A stretch of DNA of 64,000 nucleotides from NCBI GenBank assembly GCA_035578155.1, contig JAPWDM010000023.1, forward strand, positions 1,984,001 through 2,048,000. Reading direction: 5' to 3'. The notes under the pieces were generated by a model that was not told the DNA's origin, ran no database searches, and was given only the letters and a program-made list of their open reading frames with translations. Each line of letters opens with the position of its first letter. Position 1 is the first letter of the stretch. The DNA is from Brachynemurus nebulosus. Lineage: Eukaryota > Arthropoda > Insecta > Neuroptera > Myrmeleontidae. Made by a program: the position numbers and the translations under genes. This document shows positions 52,901 to 55,432 of this stretch, piece after piece.

Positions 52901-53087
52901 GAATGGACAAATAGTTATTTGTCGAACACAAATGCGTACGCCAAGATAGTACTTACTCCGCATGAGTAATAAGAAAACTTTTTTTTTTTTTATAGGTGTT
53001 GCATTAAAAACATTAACGAGTTTCTTTACGGCTATTAAAGAAACGGAAGAGGACTCATCGACTAGCGAAGTGGAGGTAGAGGAGTGA
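699..53087 (+). CDS. eIF4G: eukaryotic translation initiation factor 4 gamma (5'-partial, 23 exons)
   Basis: Scaffold of cytoplasmic cap-binding complex eIF4F; it bridges eIF4E, eIF4A, eIF3 and poly(A)-binding protein to recruit the 43S ribosome. Exons: 699-776, 877-989, 1061-1346, 1418-1612, 4993-5294, 7082-7417, 7594-7849, 34984-35603, 37175-37373, 38018-38154, 38224-38331, 38419-38592, 38661-38798, 38859-39086, 40650-41264, 41335-41494, 44050-44121, 44186-44659, 46977-47230, 47302-47439, 47504-47720, 49570-49677, 52996-53087. All junctions keep one frame: 1,765 visible residues, then TGA. Counted from the first visible residue, the eIF4E-binding YDREQLM is at about 808-814, MIF4G at about 937-1176, MA3 from about 1389 to 1500+, and W2 at about 1595-1755. 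The start codon and the first exon(s) lie left of the window. Every intron is GT-AG except intron 16 (GC-AG). Confidence 0.96.
877..989 (+). CDS. eIF4G: eIF4G exon 2
   Basis: Acceptor ATTACAG, donor GTACTT. Encodes Pro/Met/Gln-rich sequence (PMRGAMAPAGPPNQ... PSQPNIPM). The split Leu codon joins exon 1, and the exon ends in phase 0. Intron 1 before it is only 100 nt and carries a dispersed-repeat fragment. Confidence 0.85.
1061..1346 (+). CDS. eIF4G: eIF4G exon 3
   Basis: Acceptor TTGTAG, donor GTAAGT. Low-complexity sequence rich in Gln, Pro, Thr and Tyr (for example QPPTRSRQPIFQPPP), without a recognised fold. N-terminal eIF4G segments of this type carry the poly(A)-binding-protein contact, but I see no diagnostic motif for it here. 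Confidence 0.85.
1418..1612 (+). CDS. eIF4G: eIF4G exon 4
   Basis: Acceptor TTTTCAG, donor GTATGA. Begins FFQHQGGPPMNL and ends KKTRRCFAIPIIDPTTG. The I-x-DPxTGK signature, completed by exon 5, is a conserved landmark of the eIF4G N-terminal half and anchors the identification of these upstream exons. Confidence 0.9.
1613..1866. other. intron 4 start, no recognised feature
   Basis: Non-coding; includes a short GC-richer patch near 1790-1815. Nothing identifiable. Confidence 0.5.
1867..1975. repeat. (TA)n-(TATG)n-(TG)n compound microsatellite
   Basis: About 75 bp of TA repeats passing into TATG and then TG repeats, in intron 4. Unrecognised AT-rich sequence follows to about 2325. Confidence 0.95.
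2326..3806. mobile_element. foldback element, about 1.5 kb
   Basis: Ends are inverted: GGTAAGTCCATATCAAATCA at the left, its complement at 3787-3806. Inner arms (about 2420-2780 and 2765-3150) mirror each other around a centre near 2765. The right arm has about 500 bp extra (3170-3690) that has no partner on the left, so an insertion or a left-arm deletion occurred. No transposase frame. Confidence 0.8.
3807..4075. other. intron 4 spacer
   Basis: AT-rich, nothing recognised. Confidence 0.4.
4076..4694. mobile_element. TIR element family C, copy 1
   Basis: About 620 bp, matching 56432-57032 along its whole length in the same orientation. Termini resemble the inverted TAAGTTCAAAAATG. Both ends are dense in GATGCGT/GATGCA motifs. 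The copies share a non-functional minus-strand reading frame. Confidence 0.8.
4993..5294 (+). CDS. eIF4G: eIF4G exon 5
   Basis: Acceptor TTTTATAG, donor GTATGA. Begins with the split Gly then KDKLKELYDGDESAP, continuing the IDPTTGK landmark. The rest is acidic and Ser-rich, likely disordered. Ends in phase 0 at KLQ. Confidence 0.92.
5638..6474. repeat. dispersed modular element with ACTAG...CCCGCGG head
   Basis: Starts ACTAGCATTTACCCGCGGC and ends near ATATTAGTAAGGAT, the head and tail of a repeat type common in insect genomes. Inside, modules containing CCCGGGRTAnAAAGTAG recur near 5789, 5920, 6070, 6190 and 6328, at about 120-150 bp spacing. No reading frame. Class is not certain (non-LTR derived or other). 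Confidence 0.6.
6475..7081. other. intron 5 remainder
   Basis: No gene seen. The stretch CAAATGACTCCAAGCGA near 6932 recurs near 57549, so part of it is a dispersed repeat. Confidence 0.4.
7082..7417 (+). CDS. eIF4G: eIF4G exon 6
   Basis: Acceptor TTTTACAG, donor GTTAGT. Starts AGTKEFIPEMNKN and continues through Pro-rich and charged Ser/Arg/Asn-rich low complexity, ending in VLQQ in phase 0. Only a 176-nt intron separates it from exon 7. Confidence 0.92.
7594..7849 (+). CDS. eIF4G: eIF4G exon 7
   Basis: Acceptor TTTTTAG, donor GTAAGT (phase 1). Encodes Ser/Gln/Lys-rich disordered sequence ending NFPIPHGENLPG. It is the last exon before the 27-kb intron; the split Gly codon is completed by the first two bases of exon 8. 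Confidence 0.92.
7888..8020. mobile_element. short hAT-like MITE
   Basis: 133 bp starting CAGTGATTCCCAAAC and ending GAGAATCACTA (inverted). 8-bp flanks TTATAAAG (7880-7887) and TTACAAAG (8021-8028) differ at one base. Termini and duplication length fit hAT. Confidence 0.7.
8045..8175. repeat. dispersed repeat family W, copy 1
   Basis: Matches 37465-37615 (shared CAAGTAAAGTAACATT, CACTAGATGGTAnTAC-type segments). Unclassified. Confidence 0.6.
8327..8900. mobile_element. TIR element with 37-bp perfect ends
   Basis: Ends 8327-8363 and 8864-8900 are exact inverted copies (TATATCTAGCGCAGGTAGAC onward). Interior AT-rich, non-coding. Long perfect termini suggest recent insertion. Confidence 0.85.
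8901..10332. other. intron 7 segment with poly-G tracts
   Basis: Non-coding. G runs at about 9246-9262 and 9404-9413 border a GGGGCGTATACAGC...GTATACGCGCTC pair, suggesting an unclassified short element near 9223-9455. Confidence 0.4.
10333..10960. mobile_element. TIR element
   Basis: Inverted ACTTGGTCCTATAA (10333-10346) and TTATAGGACCAAGT (10947-10960). GC-richer interior around 10480-10700 including GTTAGAGCCGTTTTC. No reading frame. Confidence 0.7.
10961..12275. other. intron 7 segment with one odd small open frame
   Basis: Mostly AT-rich and featureless. An 83-codon plus-strand frame at 11343-11594 is less AT-rich than its surroundings and ends next to a GTGAGT donor-like site; discussed under findings. 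No start context or partner exons were found. Confidence 0.3.
12276..12589. mobile_element. foldback MITE family M, copy 1
   Basis: Arms mirror each other around about 12420: AATCAATGAAATAAGG-type end, ATGCCATCTAGTGACGTTGA, then TAACGTAACTGCTCATAG, then the reverse. Three other copies lie in the window. Confidence 0.85.
12645..12795. repeat. hairpin-forming inverted repeat
   Basis: About 65-bp arms (AAACACCCTTTCAAAAATTT / mirror) around 12715-12725. Nearly perfect. Unclassified. Confidence 0.8.
13659..14951. mobile_element. long-TIR element A (crossed with element B)
   Basis: Left arm about 13659-14085 is mirrored by about 14575-14951; the ends read AAGGTCGTTACCGTGACATT and ATGTCGCCGTAACTACCTT. 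The left arm of a second pair lies in its loop. Confidence 0.7.
14122..15570. mobile_element. long-TIR element B (crossed with element A)
   Basis: Left arm about 14122-14310, right arm about 15395-15570. Termini AAGGTAGTACCGTG and AAGGTAACTACCTT are related to those of element A. Its loop contains the right arm of A. Confidence 0.65.
15667..16982. mobile_element. PIF/Harbinger-like element (TTA duplication)
   Basis: Inverted AGCCGGATTTACATATAACG / mirror ends with TTA flanks at 15664-15666 and 16983-16985. ACGAA/TTCGT motifs crowd both subterminal regions. The interior includes a (CGTT)n stretch near 16375-16400 and a GGGGCAAAGCCCC patch near 16675, probably other nested repeats. No transposase. 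Confidence 0.75.
16986..17640. other. intron 7 spacer
   Basis: No recognised feature. Confidence 0.4.
17641..18345. mobile_element. foldback-type element
   Basis: Imperfect arms: TAAATTAAATTTC... with CTATTTGGCTGA near 17672, mirrored by TCAGCCAAATAG near 18299 and GAAATTTCATTTAATTTTA at the right end. ACTTCCTCT/AGAGGAAGT mirror inside. Diverged. Confidence 0.6.
19635..19647 (+). other. candidate alternative first coding mini-exon of eIF4G
   Basis: ATG GCT CGA AAA A followed by the near-perfect donor GTAAGT. It ends in phase 1, the same phase as exon 7, so splicing to exon 8 would give MARKSKNKANADSK and skip the N-terminal region. Sits in the middle of the 27-kb intron. No promoter motif is certain; this is inference from splice-site and frame compatibility only. 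Confidence 0.25.
20179..20197 (+). other. second candidate mini-exon in the giant intron
   Basis: ATG CCT CAT TCA AAA CGT G followed by donor GTAAAT, again phase 1, giving MPHSKRGKNKANADSK if spliced to exon 8. Weaker donor than the candidate at 19635. Both could be chance. Confidence 0.15.
22026..22665. mobile_element. TIR element
   Basis: Inverted 17-bp ends CCACAGACCAATGAACA (22026-22042) and complement (22649-22665). Non-coding interior. Confidence 0.65.
22666..24329. other. intron 7 segment
   Basis: No gene. A TTAAGGGGGGG head at 22761 and a C12-T-CCC tract near 22958 suggest a degraded element; nothing else recognised. Confidence 0.35.
24330..24648. mobile_element. TIR element, about 320 bp
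   Basis: Inverted TAATTGAAGAGCTTATTCCA ends with about 30 matching bases. Contains a duplicated GTTCTACAAAAAAAAC-type motif (near 24488 and 24541). Confidence 0.75.
24649..26525. other. intron 7 segment, mostly featureless
   Basis: Only recognised content is the family-G repeat at 25919-26050. Confidence 0.4.
25919..26050. repeat. dispersed repeat family G
   Basis: Contains TTCATGCTTCTAC, GATGCATCTGATAATGCAAT, GGCGCCGTAA and the palindrome ACACGGATCCGTGT. Parts recur in intron 1 (about 789-850) and intron 6 (7486-7519). Confidence 0.65.
26526..27631. repeat. 1.1-kb palindrome with 552-bp identical arms
   Basis: Arms 26526-27077 and 27080-27631 are exact inverted copies as far as I can align them, with a 2-base centre. 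Each arm carries one family-M foldback MITE (about 26827-27078, 27079-27330) plus about 300 bp of flanking unique-looking DNA. The centre is the MITE terminus. Homology ends abruptly at both outer edges. Confidence 0.95.
27632..28576. other. intron 7 segment
   Basis: No recognised feature. Confidence 0.4.
28577..29090. mobile_element. TIR element (family Y-like), copy 1
   Basis: Ends ATGGGGTATTTGAC and GTCAAATACCCCAT. Interior contains several GACGTCA motifs. Termini resemble those of 42903-43747. Confidence 0.6.
29315..30585. mobile_element. TIR element, about 1.3 kb
   Basis: GTAGGGTAAAAGACCCCATT at the left and ATCGGGTCTCTTACCCTAC at the right are imperfect inverted copies. AT-rich interior without reading frame. 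Confidence 0.55.
31158..31315. repeat. hairpin repeat family H, copy 1
   Basis: Imperfect palindrome around the G+C core ACGAGACCCGCAGGGTCGAG, flanked by GATCGAGAAAATG / mirror and TTTTACTGATC / GATCAGTAAA. Similar cores occur at about 48165-48305, 50018-50160 and 60390-60520. Confidence 0.65.
31316..33681. other. intron 7 segment
   Basis: No gene. A 65-bp segment (GGCAGAAATCGAAA...AAATTAGTAAAAC) at about 32268-32330 recurs directly at about 32563-32630. A family-H-like end (CGATCGTGCAAAAAATAG) lies near 31998. Confidence 0.45.
33682..34395. mobile_element. foldback element, 0.7 kb
   Basis: Arms of about 300 bp mirror around 34040. Ends AGGTACCATCACA...TTGTGATTGG / mirror. Conserved mirrored blocks include TTCATCCCCATTC, GTACCTATGGGA and CGGCTTATCTAC types. 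No coding. Confidence 0.9.
34984..35603 (+). CDS. eIF4G: eIF4G exon 8, with polyQ and the conserved ELLNRKG...DMDAF block
   Basis: Acceptor TCGTAG, donor GTAAAT. Encodes a basic Ser-rich start (KNKANADSKKS), a polyQ run from CAA/CAG codons near 35094-35133, a Pro/Val/Ala-rich stretch, then RELLNRKGADKEGTDMDAF. That last block resembles the conserved segment upstream of the eIF4E site in animal eIF4G. Asn/Thr-rich disorder follows. If transcription starts inside the preceding giant intron, this would be the first shared exon. Confidence 0.95.
35660..36434. mobile_element. foldback element with tRNA-like sequence in each arm
   Basis: Nearly complete 775-bp palindrome centred near 36047. Starts CAAGGGGAGGGCACGACCTG, mirrored at the right end. 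Each arm has a tRNA-like block (about 35850-35920 plus; 36175-36245 minus) with an A-box-like TGGTGTAGTCGGTAACGTGC and a B-box GGTTCGATTCC (mirror GGAATCGAACC). The blocks lack a convincing acceptor stem, so they are not called as tRNA genes. Intron 8. Confidence 0.88.
36435..37174. other. intron 8 remainder
   Basis: No recognised feature. Confidence 0.4.
37175..37373 (+). CDS. eIF4G: eIF4G exon 9
   Basis: Polypyrimidine tract and acceptor TTTCAG; donor GTAAAA in phase 1. Low-complexity Asn/Lys/Ala-rich sequence ending SVAAAASQITYKEG. It leads directly into the eIF4E-binding exon. Confidence 0.93.
37465..37615. repeat. dispersed repeat family W, copy 2
   Basis: Second copy of the 8045-8175 repeat, in intron 9, same orientation relative to eIF4G. 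Confidence 0.6.
38018..38154 (+). CDS. eIF4G: eIF4G exon 10, eIF4E-binding motif
   Basis: Acceptor TTTTTAG, donor GTATTT. Encodes QWSPDNPQGKKIYDREQLM followed by ALLKDPKSN. YDREQLM fits the canonical eIF4E-binding consensus Y-x4-L-hydrophobic, preceded by the basic KK typical of eIF4G. This is the residue-level evidence that the protein is a cap-complex scaffold and not the eIF4G2/DAP5 type, which lacks this motif. Confidence 0.97.
38224..38331 (+). CDS. eIF4G: eIF4G exon 11
   Basis: A short 69-nt intron precedes it. The acceptor is a NAGNAG tandem (TTTAGCAG), so the exon may start at 38224 or 38227, adding or dropping one Gln. Encodes QQHRLAEPNRFSSMNKPHE..., ending SVSQRG; donor GTAAGT. Confidence 0.9.
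38419..38592 (+). CDS. eIF4G: eIF4G exon 12
   Basis: Acceptor TTTTTCAG, donor GTAATT. Contains HVTLSLKEDVKLNETENAW followed by KPARLK. The DVKLN-x-E-x-AWKP pattern is the conserved eIF4G sequence just before the MIF4G domain. Ends EEDAKTE in phase 0. Confidence 0.95.
38661..38798 (+). CDS. eIF4G: eIF4G exon 13, start of MIF4G
   Basis: Encodes ALYKKVRGVLNKLTPQKF, then VSQVRNLDIDN and VIDLVFEK: the first helices of the HEAT-repeat MIF4G domain, which binds eIF4A and RNA. Acceptor TTTCTAG, donor GTAATA, phase 0 at both ends. Confidence 0.97.
38859..39086 (+). CDS. eIF4G: eIF4G exon 14, MIF4G
   Basis: Encodes AIDEPNYSVAYALMCRELAL..., KLLITRCQMEFEKSY and KEIEEETDP. The EPNYSVAYA segment and the RCQxEFEK helix are MIF4G hallmarks. 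Donor GTAAGT. The following 1.56-kb intron is largely occupied by one transposon-like insertion. Confidence 0.97.
39305..39705. mobile_element. foldback MITE family M, copy 3
   Basis: CTACACAATCAATGAAATAA start and TTATTTCATTGATTGTATGC end, with an extra internal repeat of the GCCATCTAGTGAnGTTGAATGG block on both arms. Nested in the element at 39137-40577. Confidence 0.85.
40039..40381. repeat. near-perfect 343-bp palindrome
   Basis: Arms of about 160 bp mirror around 40210 (CAATTACGGACTCTTCAGGT / mirror). A few differences (for example TTTGCTC/GAGAAAA) show it is not an exact copy. Nested in intron 14. Confidence 0.9.
40650..41264 (+). CDS. eIF4G: eIF4G exon 15, end of MIF4G and linker
   Basis: The longest coding exon but one. 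Encodes the rest of MIF4G (RLKSVGNVRFIGELFKQQML, CLCKLLITVGKDLE, SRVRFMLQDVIDLRNNKWIP), then a Gly/Arg/Ser-rich linker. Donor GTACGT at 41265; reading through it meets a stop at 41286, so the spliced form is needed to continue. Confidence 0.97.
41335..41494 (+). CDS. eIF4G: eIF4G exon 16 (GC donor)
   Basis: Acceptor TTTCAG. Encodes TTIDDEKLGSRSTFTKWNRG through ALELMAETERTRQSAAAG. The donor is AG|GCAAGT, a GC-AG intron: the only GT nearby (41499) would shift the frame into a stop in exon 17, whereas the GC donor gives a clean Gly-Ser-Arg-Asn-Gly-Ser junction. Confidence 0.9.
41495..42060. repeat. intron 16 left part, with CAGTAAAAT subterminal motifs
   Basis: A hairpin GGGTTCCGAAGC / GCTTCGGAACCC sits at 41538-41571. 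From about 41700 to 41850, imperfect repeats of the type GTCAGTAAAAT occur; related inverted motifs (ATTTTACTGACC-like) occur at about 43770-43990. They may be the two ends of one old element interrupted by others. Confidence 0.45.
42069..42841. mobile_element. hAT-like element X, copy 1 (contains a MITE)
   Basis: Ends CATTGAGGAGGGAATCGA and TCGATTCAGTACTCAGTG (inverted). 8-bp duplications TGATGAGG (42061-42068) and TGATGAGA (42842-42849). Interrupted by the TA-flanked MITE at 42235-42770; without it the element is about 235 bp. Copy 2 is at 50520-52652 in opposite orientation. Confidence 0.85.
42235..42770. mobile_element. mariner/pogo-like MITE (TA duplication)
   Basis: Ends CAGCTGAACTCTTTTTTATG and the inverted CTTTCTTGTGCGG-type copy, flanked by TA on both sides (42233-42234, 42771-42772). 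Copy 2 of element X has the uninterrupted site with a single dinucleotide (TG), confirming the boundaries. Confidence 0.88.
42903..43747. mobile_element. TIR element (family Y-like), copy 2
   Basis: Ends AATAGGGTACTTGACTG and CAGTCAAGTACCGTATT. Interior has GACGTCA-type motifs, as in 28577-29090. In intron 16. Confidence 0.65.
43748..44049. other. intron 16 right part
   Basis: Contains ACTGACC / ACTGTCC / ACTGCTTG-type motifs that mirror 41700-41850. No coding. Confidence 0.4.
44050..44121 (+). CDS. eIF4G: eIF4G exon 17 (72 nt, RS-like linker)
   Basis: Acceptor TTGTGCAG, donor GTAATT. Encodes SRNGSKDPYISKGPSMERYK then SYE, in phase 1 on both sides. Short exon in the Ser/Arg-rich linker between MIF4G and MA3; since it is a multiple of three it could be skipped without breaking the frame. 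Confidence 0.88.
44186..44659 (+). CDS. eIF4G: eIF4G exon 18, RS-like linker and MA3 domain
   Basis: Acceptor TTTTAAG, donor GTACGT. Starts with Gly/Ser/Arg repeats (GRGSRSGSQARSRDGSQAR), then KQLTDEEFENHSHSILNDYL opens the MA3 domain, a second eIF4A-binding HEAT module. VCYTYTLEKTSNNR and LLDQKTVCEGLQGVLDIVDD are typical MA3 helices. Confidence 0.96.
44730..45052 (+). repeat. 108-bp tandem repeat, three units
   Basis: Anchor ATTATGAAT occurs at 44821, 44929 and 45037 (108-bp spacing). Each unit includes AAAATGGCGGGCAAAAATAA or a variant. Since 108 is divisible by three, a repetitive open frame (44857-45054) arises without coding meaning. Intron 18. Confidence 0.85.
45053..45544. other. intron 18 segment
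   Basis: Includes a GC-richer patch (about 45340-45470). No recognised feature. Confidence 0.35.
45545..46075. mobile_element. foldback element F, copy 1
   Basis: Mirror arms: CCTCATCGCTTACTTTTAA..., GCGCACACTAATTAAAAACT, GAGCCATTTTCTCAAAATAT, ACCAGGGCGGC, then TAGAGAT blocks, and the reverse. Copy 2 spans 50240-52718. Confidence 0.85.
46076..46466. other. intron 18 segment with homopolymers
   Basis: A C16-A11-type junction near 46237-46267 and an A22-type run near 46356. No gene. Confidence 0.5.
46467..46690. mobile_element. foldback element K, copy 1
   Basis: CACTCGCGCCTCTGGTGGTG at the left, mirrored by TACTACCGGCGGTGCCCGCA at the right; TATCAAGTnAAAA / TTTTACTTGATA inside. Copy 2 at 59078-59275. 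Confidence 0.65.
46977..47230 (+). CDS. eIF4G: eIF4G exon 19, end of MA3
   Basis: Acceptor TTTTTTAG, donor GTAAGG. Encodes PLLAEGVLTFKTLKETAF, KLFIHIFNLLNAEKGPSFVR and QFSDIIPSKQVASFIQDH: MA3 C-terminal helices and the link to the W2 region. Phase 0 at its end. Confidence 0.95.
47302..47439 (+). CDS. eIF4G: eIF4G exon 20
   Basis: Encodes HLEYLTGGQLAPASNNVKLT then FDQIRGKLLEFF and DVSFNHITEWIS. Leads into the W2 (MNK-binding) domain. Donor GTAATG. Confidence 0.93.
47504..47720 (+). CDS. eIF4G: eIF4G exon 21, W2 domain
   Basis: Acceptor TTCCAG, donor GTATTT, phase 1. Encodes EKEFIRALVTAVCEHSI and FNLLFRYIDNKPDREMQCLY, characteristic helices of the C-terminal W2 fold that in animal eIF4G binds MNK kinases. 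Confidence 0.95.
47768..48125 (+). mobile_element. tRNA-derived SINE
   Basis: Head GCGAAGTGACCGAGCGTGCT with B-box GGTTCGAATTCC about 45-60 bp later, then a body of about 230 bp, ending in a TTATTATTATAATTATTAT tail. Head-body-(ATT)n tail is the classical SINE layout. Intron 21, same strand as eIF4G. Confidence 0.85.
48165..48305. repeat. hairpin repeat family H, copy 2
   Basis: GGGAAAAG-AGGCTTATTTCTCAC mirrored by GTGAGAAATAAGCTTTTCCC around the core GCGCGAGCCCGCAGGGCGAG. Intron 21. Confidence 0.7.
48306..49569. other. intron 21 remainder
   Basis: A mirrored GTGGGAAATAATTTCCCAC is near 48547 and poly-A tracts occur. No gene. Confidence 0.4.
49570..49677 (+). CDS. eIF4G: eIF4G exon 22, W2 domain
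   Basis: Acceptor TTTTTTCAG, donor GTATGT. Encodes VLRQICHDLWDGNVLSLESF then LQWEACKDP. The LWD...F..W pattern is the aromatic/acidic core that defines W2 domains. Confidence 0.96.
50018..50160. repeat. hairpin repeat family H, copy 3 (diverged)
   Basis: Begins TATATTGTGCAATAAGTGC; alternating CGATCGAAGTGAGTGCG-type core; degraded arms. Intron 22. Confidence 0.45.
50552..51344. mobile_element. modular tandem-repeat element
   Basis: Starts CTAGCCGTATGCCCGATGGG. Three related modules of about 235 bp, each with ACTTCAAAAATnAnGAA, TTAACCCnnTTAGGG, CTTCTAAACCCAACnGTTTA and GTCTnTCAGTCAGTGT, ending TTATTAAATAG. Element X copy 1 shows the uninterrupted site. Overall build recalls the element at 5638-6474. 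Confidence 0.75.
51356..51616. mobile_element. hAT MITE with perfect 8-bp duplication
   Basis: 261 bp; ends TAGTGGTGGAGAACTATCGA / mirror with one difference. Flanked by TTTGCTAG at 51348-51355 and 51617-51624. CTATCGATAG is repeated several times inside. Single-copy empty site visible in element X copy 1. Confidence 0.93.
51807..52600. mobile_element. PIF/Harbinger-like MITE (TTA duplication)
   Basis: Ends GGCTGCGGTTACATTGGATA and mirror of GGTAACGGTTACACTGCATA; TTA flanks at 51804-51806 and 52601-52603. ACGAA/TTCGT motifs crowd both subterminal zones, as in 15667-16982. Empty site with one TTA is present in element X copy 1. Confidence 0.9.
52996..53087 (+). CDS. eIF4G: eIF4G terminal coding exon 23
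   Basis: Acceptor TTTATAG. Encodes GVALKTLTSFFTAIKETEED then SSTSEVEVEE and TGA at 53085-53087. The last W2 helix ends in an acidic tail, as usual for eIF4G. The preceding 3.3-kb intron is a stack of nested transposons. Confidence 0.95.
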
Positions 53088-53949
53088 CTACAAAGACAAT
53101 TGGATCCTTTGCCAAAACAACGGCATCTAGTGCGTGTTTAAATTACTAATAATAAATAAGTGAAAAAAAGTCACGCGTTTAAAACATAAAAAAATAAAAT
53201 ATCTCGTCGATTGTTGTATATTCGTTTTGGTTTCCGAAGACTAAAAAAATTTCAAACACTAACAATTAAATAATAAATACTAAAGTATGACTTTTTATAA
53301 TAAATTGTGTAATGCGTTCCTTGAGATTATACGAAGTGAGTGTCTCGTTAACGAATGAAGCTGGGATATTAGTTAAAATTTATACCAATAAAATTGTTTA
53401 TATTTAAAAGATATAATGTTATATATATATATAAATATATTTACAAATAATGAGTTTATATACTATATACATATATACTATCATTTAAAAAAAGCAATGG
53501 CCAACTGAGTGTAAGAGTGTGTGCTATATTTGAAAAATCTGGTGATAGAACTCGGGAGGATCACCGGGGACACCGCCCCCTATCAAAAAAAGTGTCACCT
53601 TTATTTTTATAGGCCGTAGTCGATGTATGTTTAAGCAAAATAAATTTGACCGTACAGAAAGAATTCTCTTATTTCGAGTTCTCGACTTACAACACCGACT
53701 ATGGAATATTTCTAGTATAGATACCAAGTGACAAAGTGCTTATAAAAAAAAAGTAATTTCCTTATTGAAGCAGATTAGAACGAAAGACATAACAGCAAAA
53801 AAAATCATGTATTTTAATCTGCATTATTTAAAACAAGTATTGTAAAATGTATATTCAAGATAAATTATTTATATATATTGATTATTTTTTTTAATATAAT
53901 GCAGATGCTAACAATTCATTCTTTTTTACTTCAACATACTTCTTTCAGG
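53088..53949 (+). other. eIF4G: probable eIF4G 3' untranslated region
   Basis: AT-rich sequence after the stop. Candidate poly(A) signals AATAAA lie at 53151 and 53387, among others. No further coding exon is seen. The true end of the transcript cannot be fixed from sequence alone; a transposon-like inverted repeat starts near 53950. Confidence 0.5.
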
Positions 53950-54248
53950 TGGATTTCACAGAAATGCTTCATATGACCTTGAACACTGTGTAATATGTTG
54001 GTACGACAGCATTGACAGATGAATTAAATCGATCAAATAGTTTCAAAATGGCGATCGAAGGGATTAAATAAAATAATTTAATTCTGACTTGTCCCAGATT
54101 TTTATGAAACTTTGTATACTTTCACAAATCTGGTTTCTGTCGCTAAAAAAAAACTGAGAAACTGTGTCTGCCAGAGAACGATGATGAACGGAATGAATAC
54201 ACAATGTTCAAGGTCATATGAAGCAAAATTGAGCGACAAAATCCACAT
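53950..54248. mobile_element. TIR element downstream of eIF4G
   Basis: GTGGATTTCACAG...CTTCATATGACCTTGAACAC is mirrored by GTTCAAGGTCATATGAAGCA...AATCCAC. About 40-bp imperfect ends. May lie in the 3' UTR. Confidence 0.7.
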
Positions 54249-55249
54249 TACCGATGGCCGGCCGACGTGTGCTGCCATCGCGTGTTTCTTTTTTTTTTTT
54301 TTATTTGGTTGCTAATAATACTACGTTGACTTTTTGGAACAGCTATTATGTGTATGGTTCATTGACAAAAAAAATCTTGTTATAAAATAATTATTACTGC
54401 GGGCCTCGCGGAATTTTTATTATATTATATATTACTATTATTATTATATTATTATTAATATATTATTTTCTTAAATTATAATTTAAAATATTGATATATT
54501 CTGTATAAATAAGGAAATAAATAAATAAATAAAAAATACCACATTTGCATGGTTGTACAGGACAGTTGTAGAAATAACAATTTTCTTATTGTTAACTTAT
54601 TTTCTTAGCTGAATTTTTTATATAAAATTTTTTAAATTGTTATCTTAAACTGCTCTGAACAACTATACTAGTCAGAAAGCTTGTATACAAAATAATTGTA
54701 TAAAATGTTGTATATCTTTTCATAAATTAAAAAAAAATCAAAAAAAAAAAAGAAAAAAAAAATTAAAATATATACAATATTTTTCTGACTGATTGTACAT
54801 AATATTAATATTTGATGATTTCTAGAATAAGTGAGCTTTAAGCTTTTAAAATTACAGGCTCACTTTCTCTTGAATGTTTACATTTTCTTTTTTTTTTGTT
54901 CGATCAATTTCAGTGAATATACATATAATTGTAATACACGGACAGTATGTGTCGTAAAAATTTGTCATGAGCACACATGCTTCAGTGTAAATTCTCTTGT
55001 AAATTTATTATTTTGTTAGGACAGGGATATACTTCACTGAATCAAAAAAAAAAAACAAAAAACTATTATGGTTGGTTTATTCAGAAATGAGCATGCAATA
55101 AAACAGAACTACATGCTGATATTGTCTCTGAGAGTTCTCTTTTTCAAATTCCACTTTTCAAATTCAAAAAAAAAATTGGTAAGCAATAATTTTTTGTAAA
55201 TTCAAAGAAAATTTATATTATAAATAAAAACAGAAATCGTCTGAAAATT
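54249..55249. other. intergenic, between the convergent genes
   Basis: AT-rich with A-runs; several AATAAA, including (AATA)n near 54510-54535. No gene recognised. Confidence 0.5.
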
Positions 55250-55255
55250 TTTATT
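55250..55255 (-). terminator. candidate burs poly(A) signal
   Basis: AATAAA on the minus strand just downstream of the burs stop codon. Position and context fit a polyadenylation signal; the cleavage site is not determined. Confidence 0.5.
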
Positions 55256-55291
55256 TAACAAAAAATAATTATATTACAATATTTTTTCTCA

Positions 55292-55432
55292 CTACTCGGA
55301 AAGTGTTTTTCGGAAATGATTCGATAATGGACCTTCATCTGCGTATCCGGCAATTTCTTGAGGTATGATTGTACTCTCTTCGACACCTGTACATGGTCTA
55401 CACATGCATTCTAAAGGAGCTTTTGTAGATAC
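55292..55432 (-). CDS. burs: burs exon 3 (C-terminus)
   Basis: Acceptor ATTACAG, then VSTKAPLECMCRPCTGVEES and a tail ending FRKTLSE with stop TAG at 55294-55292. The last three knot cysteines (CMCRPC) are here. A minus-strand AATAAA at 55255-55250 lies 37 nt after the stop. It is separated from exon 2 by a 6.5-kb repeat-filled intron. Confidence 0.95.
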   Translation of the reverse strand, partial: VSTKAPLECMCRPCTGVEESTIIPQEIAGYADEGPLSNHFRKTLSE

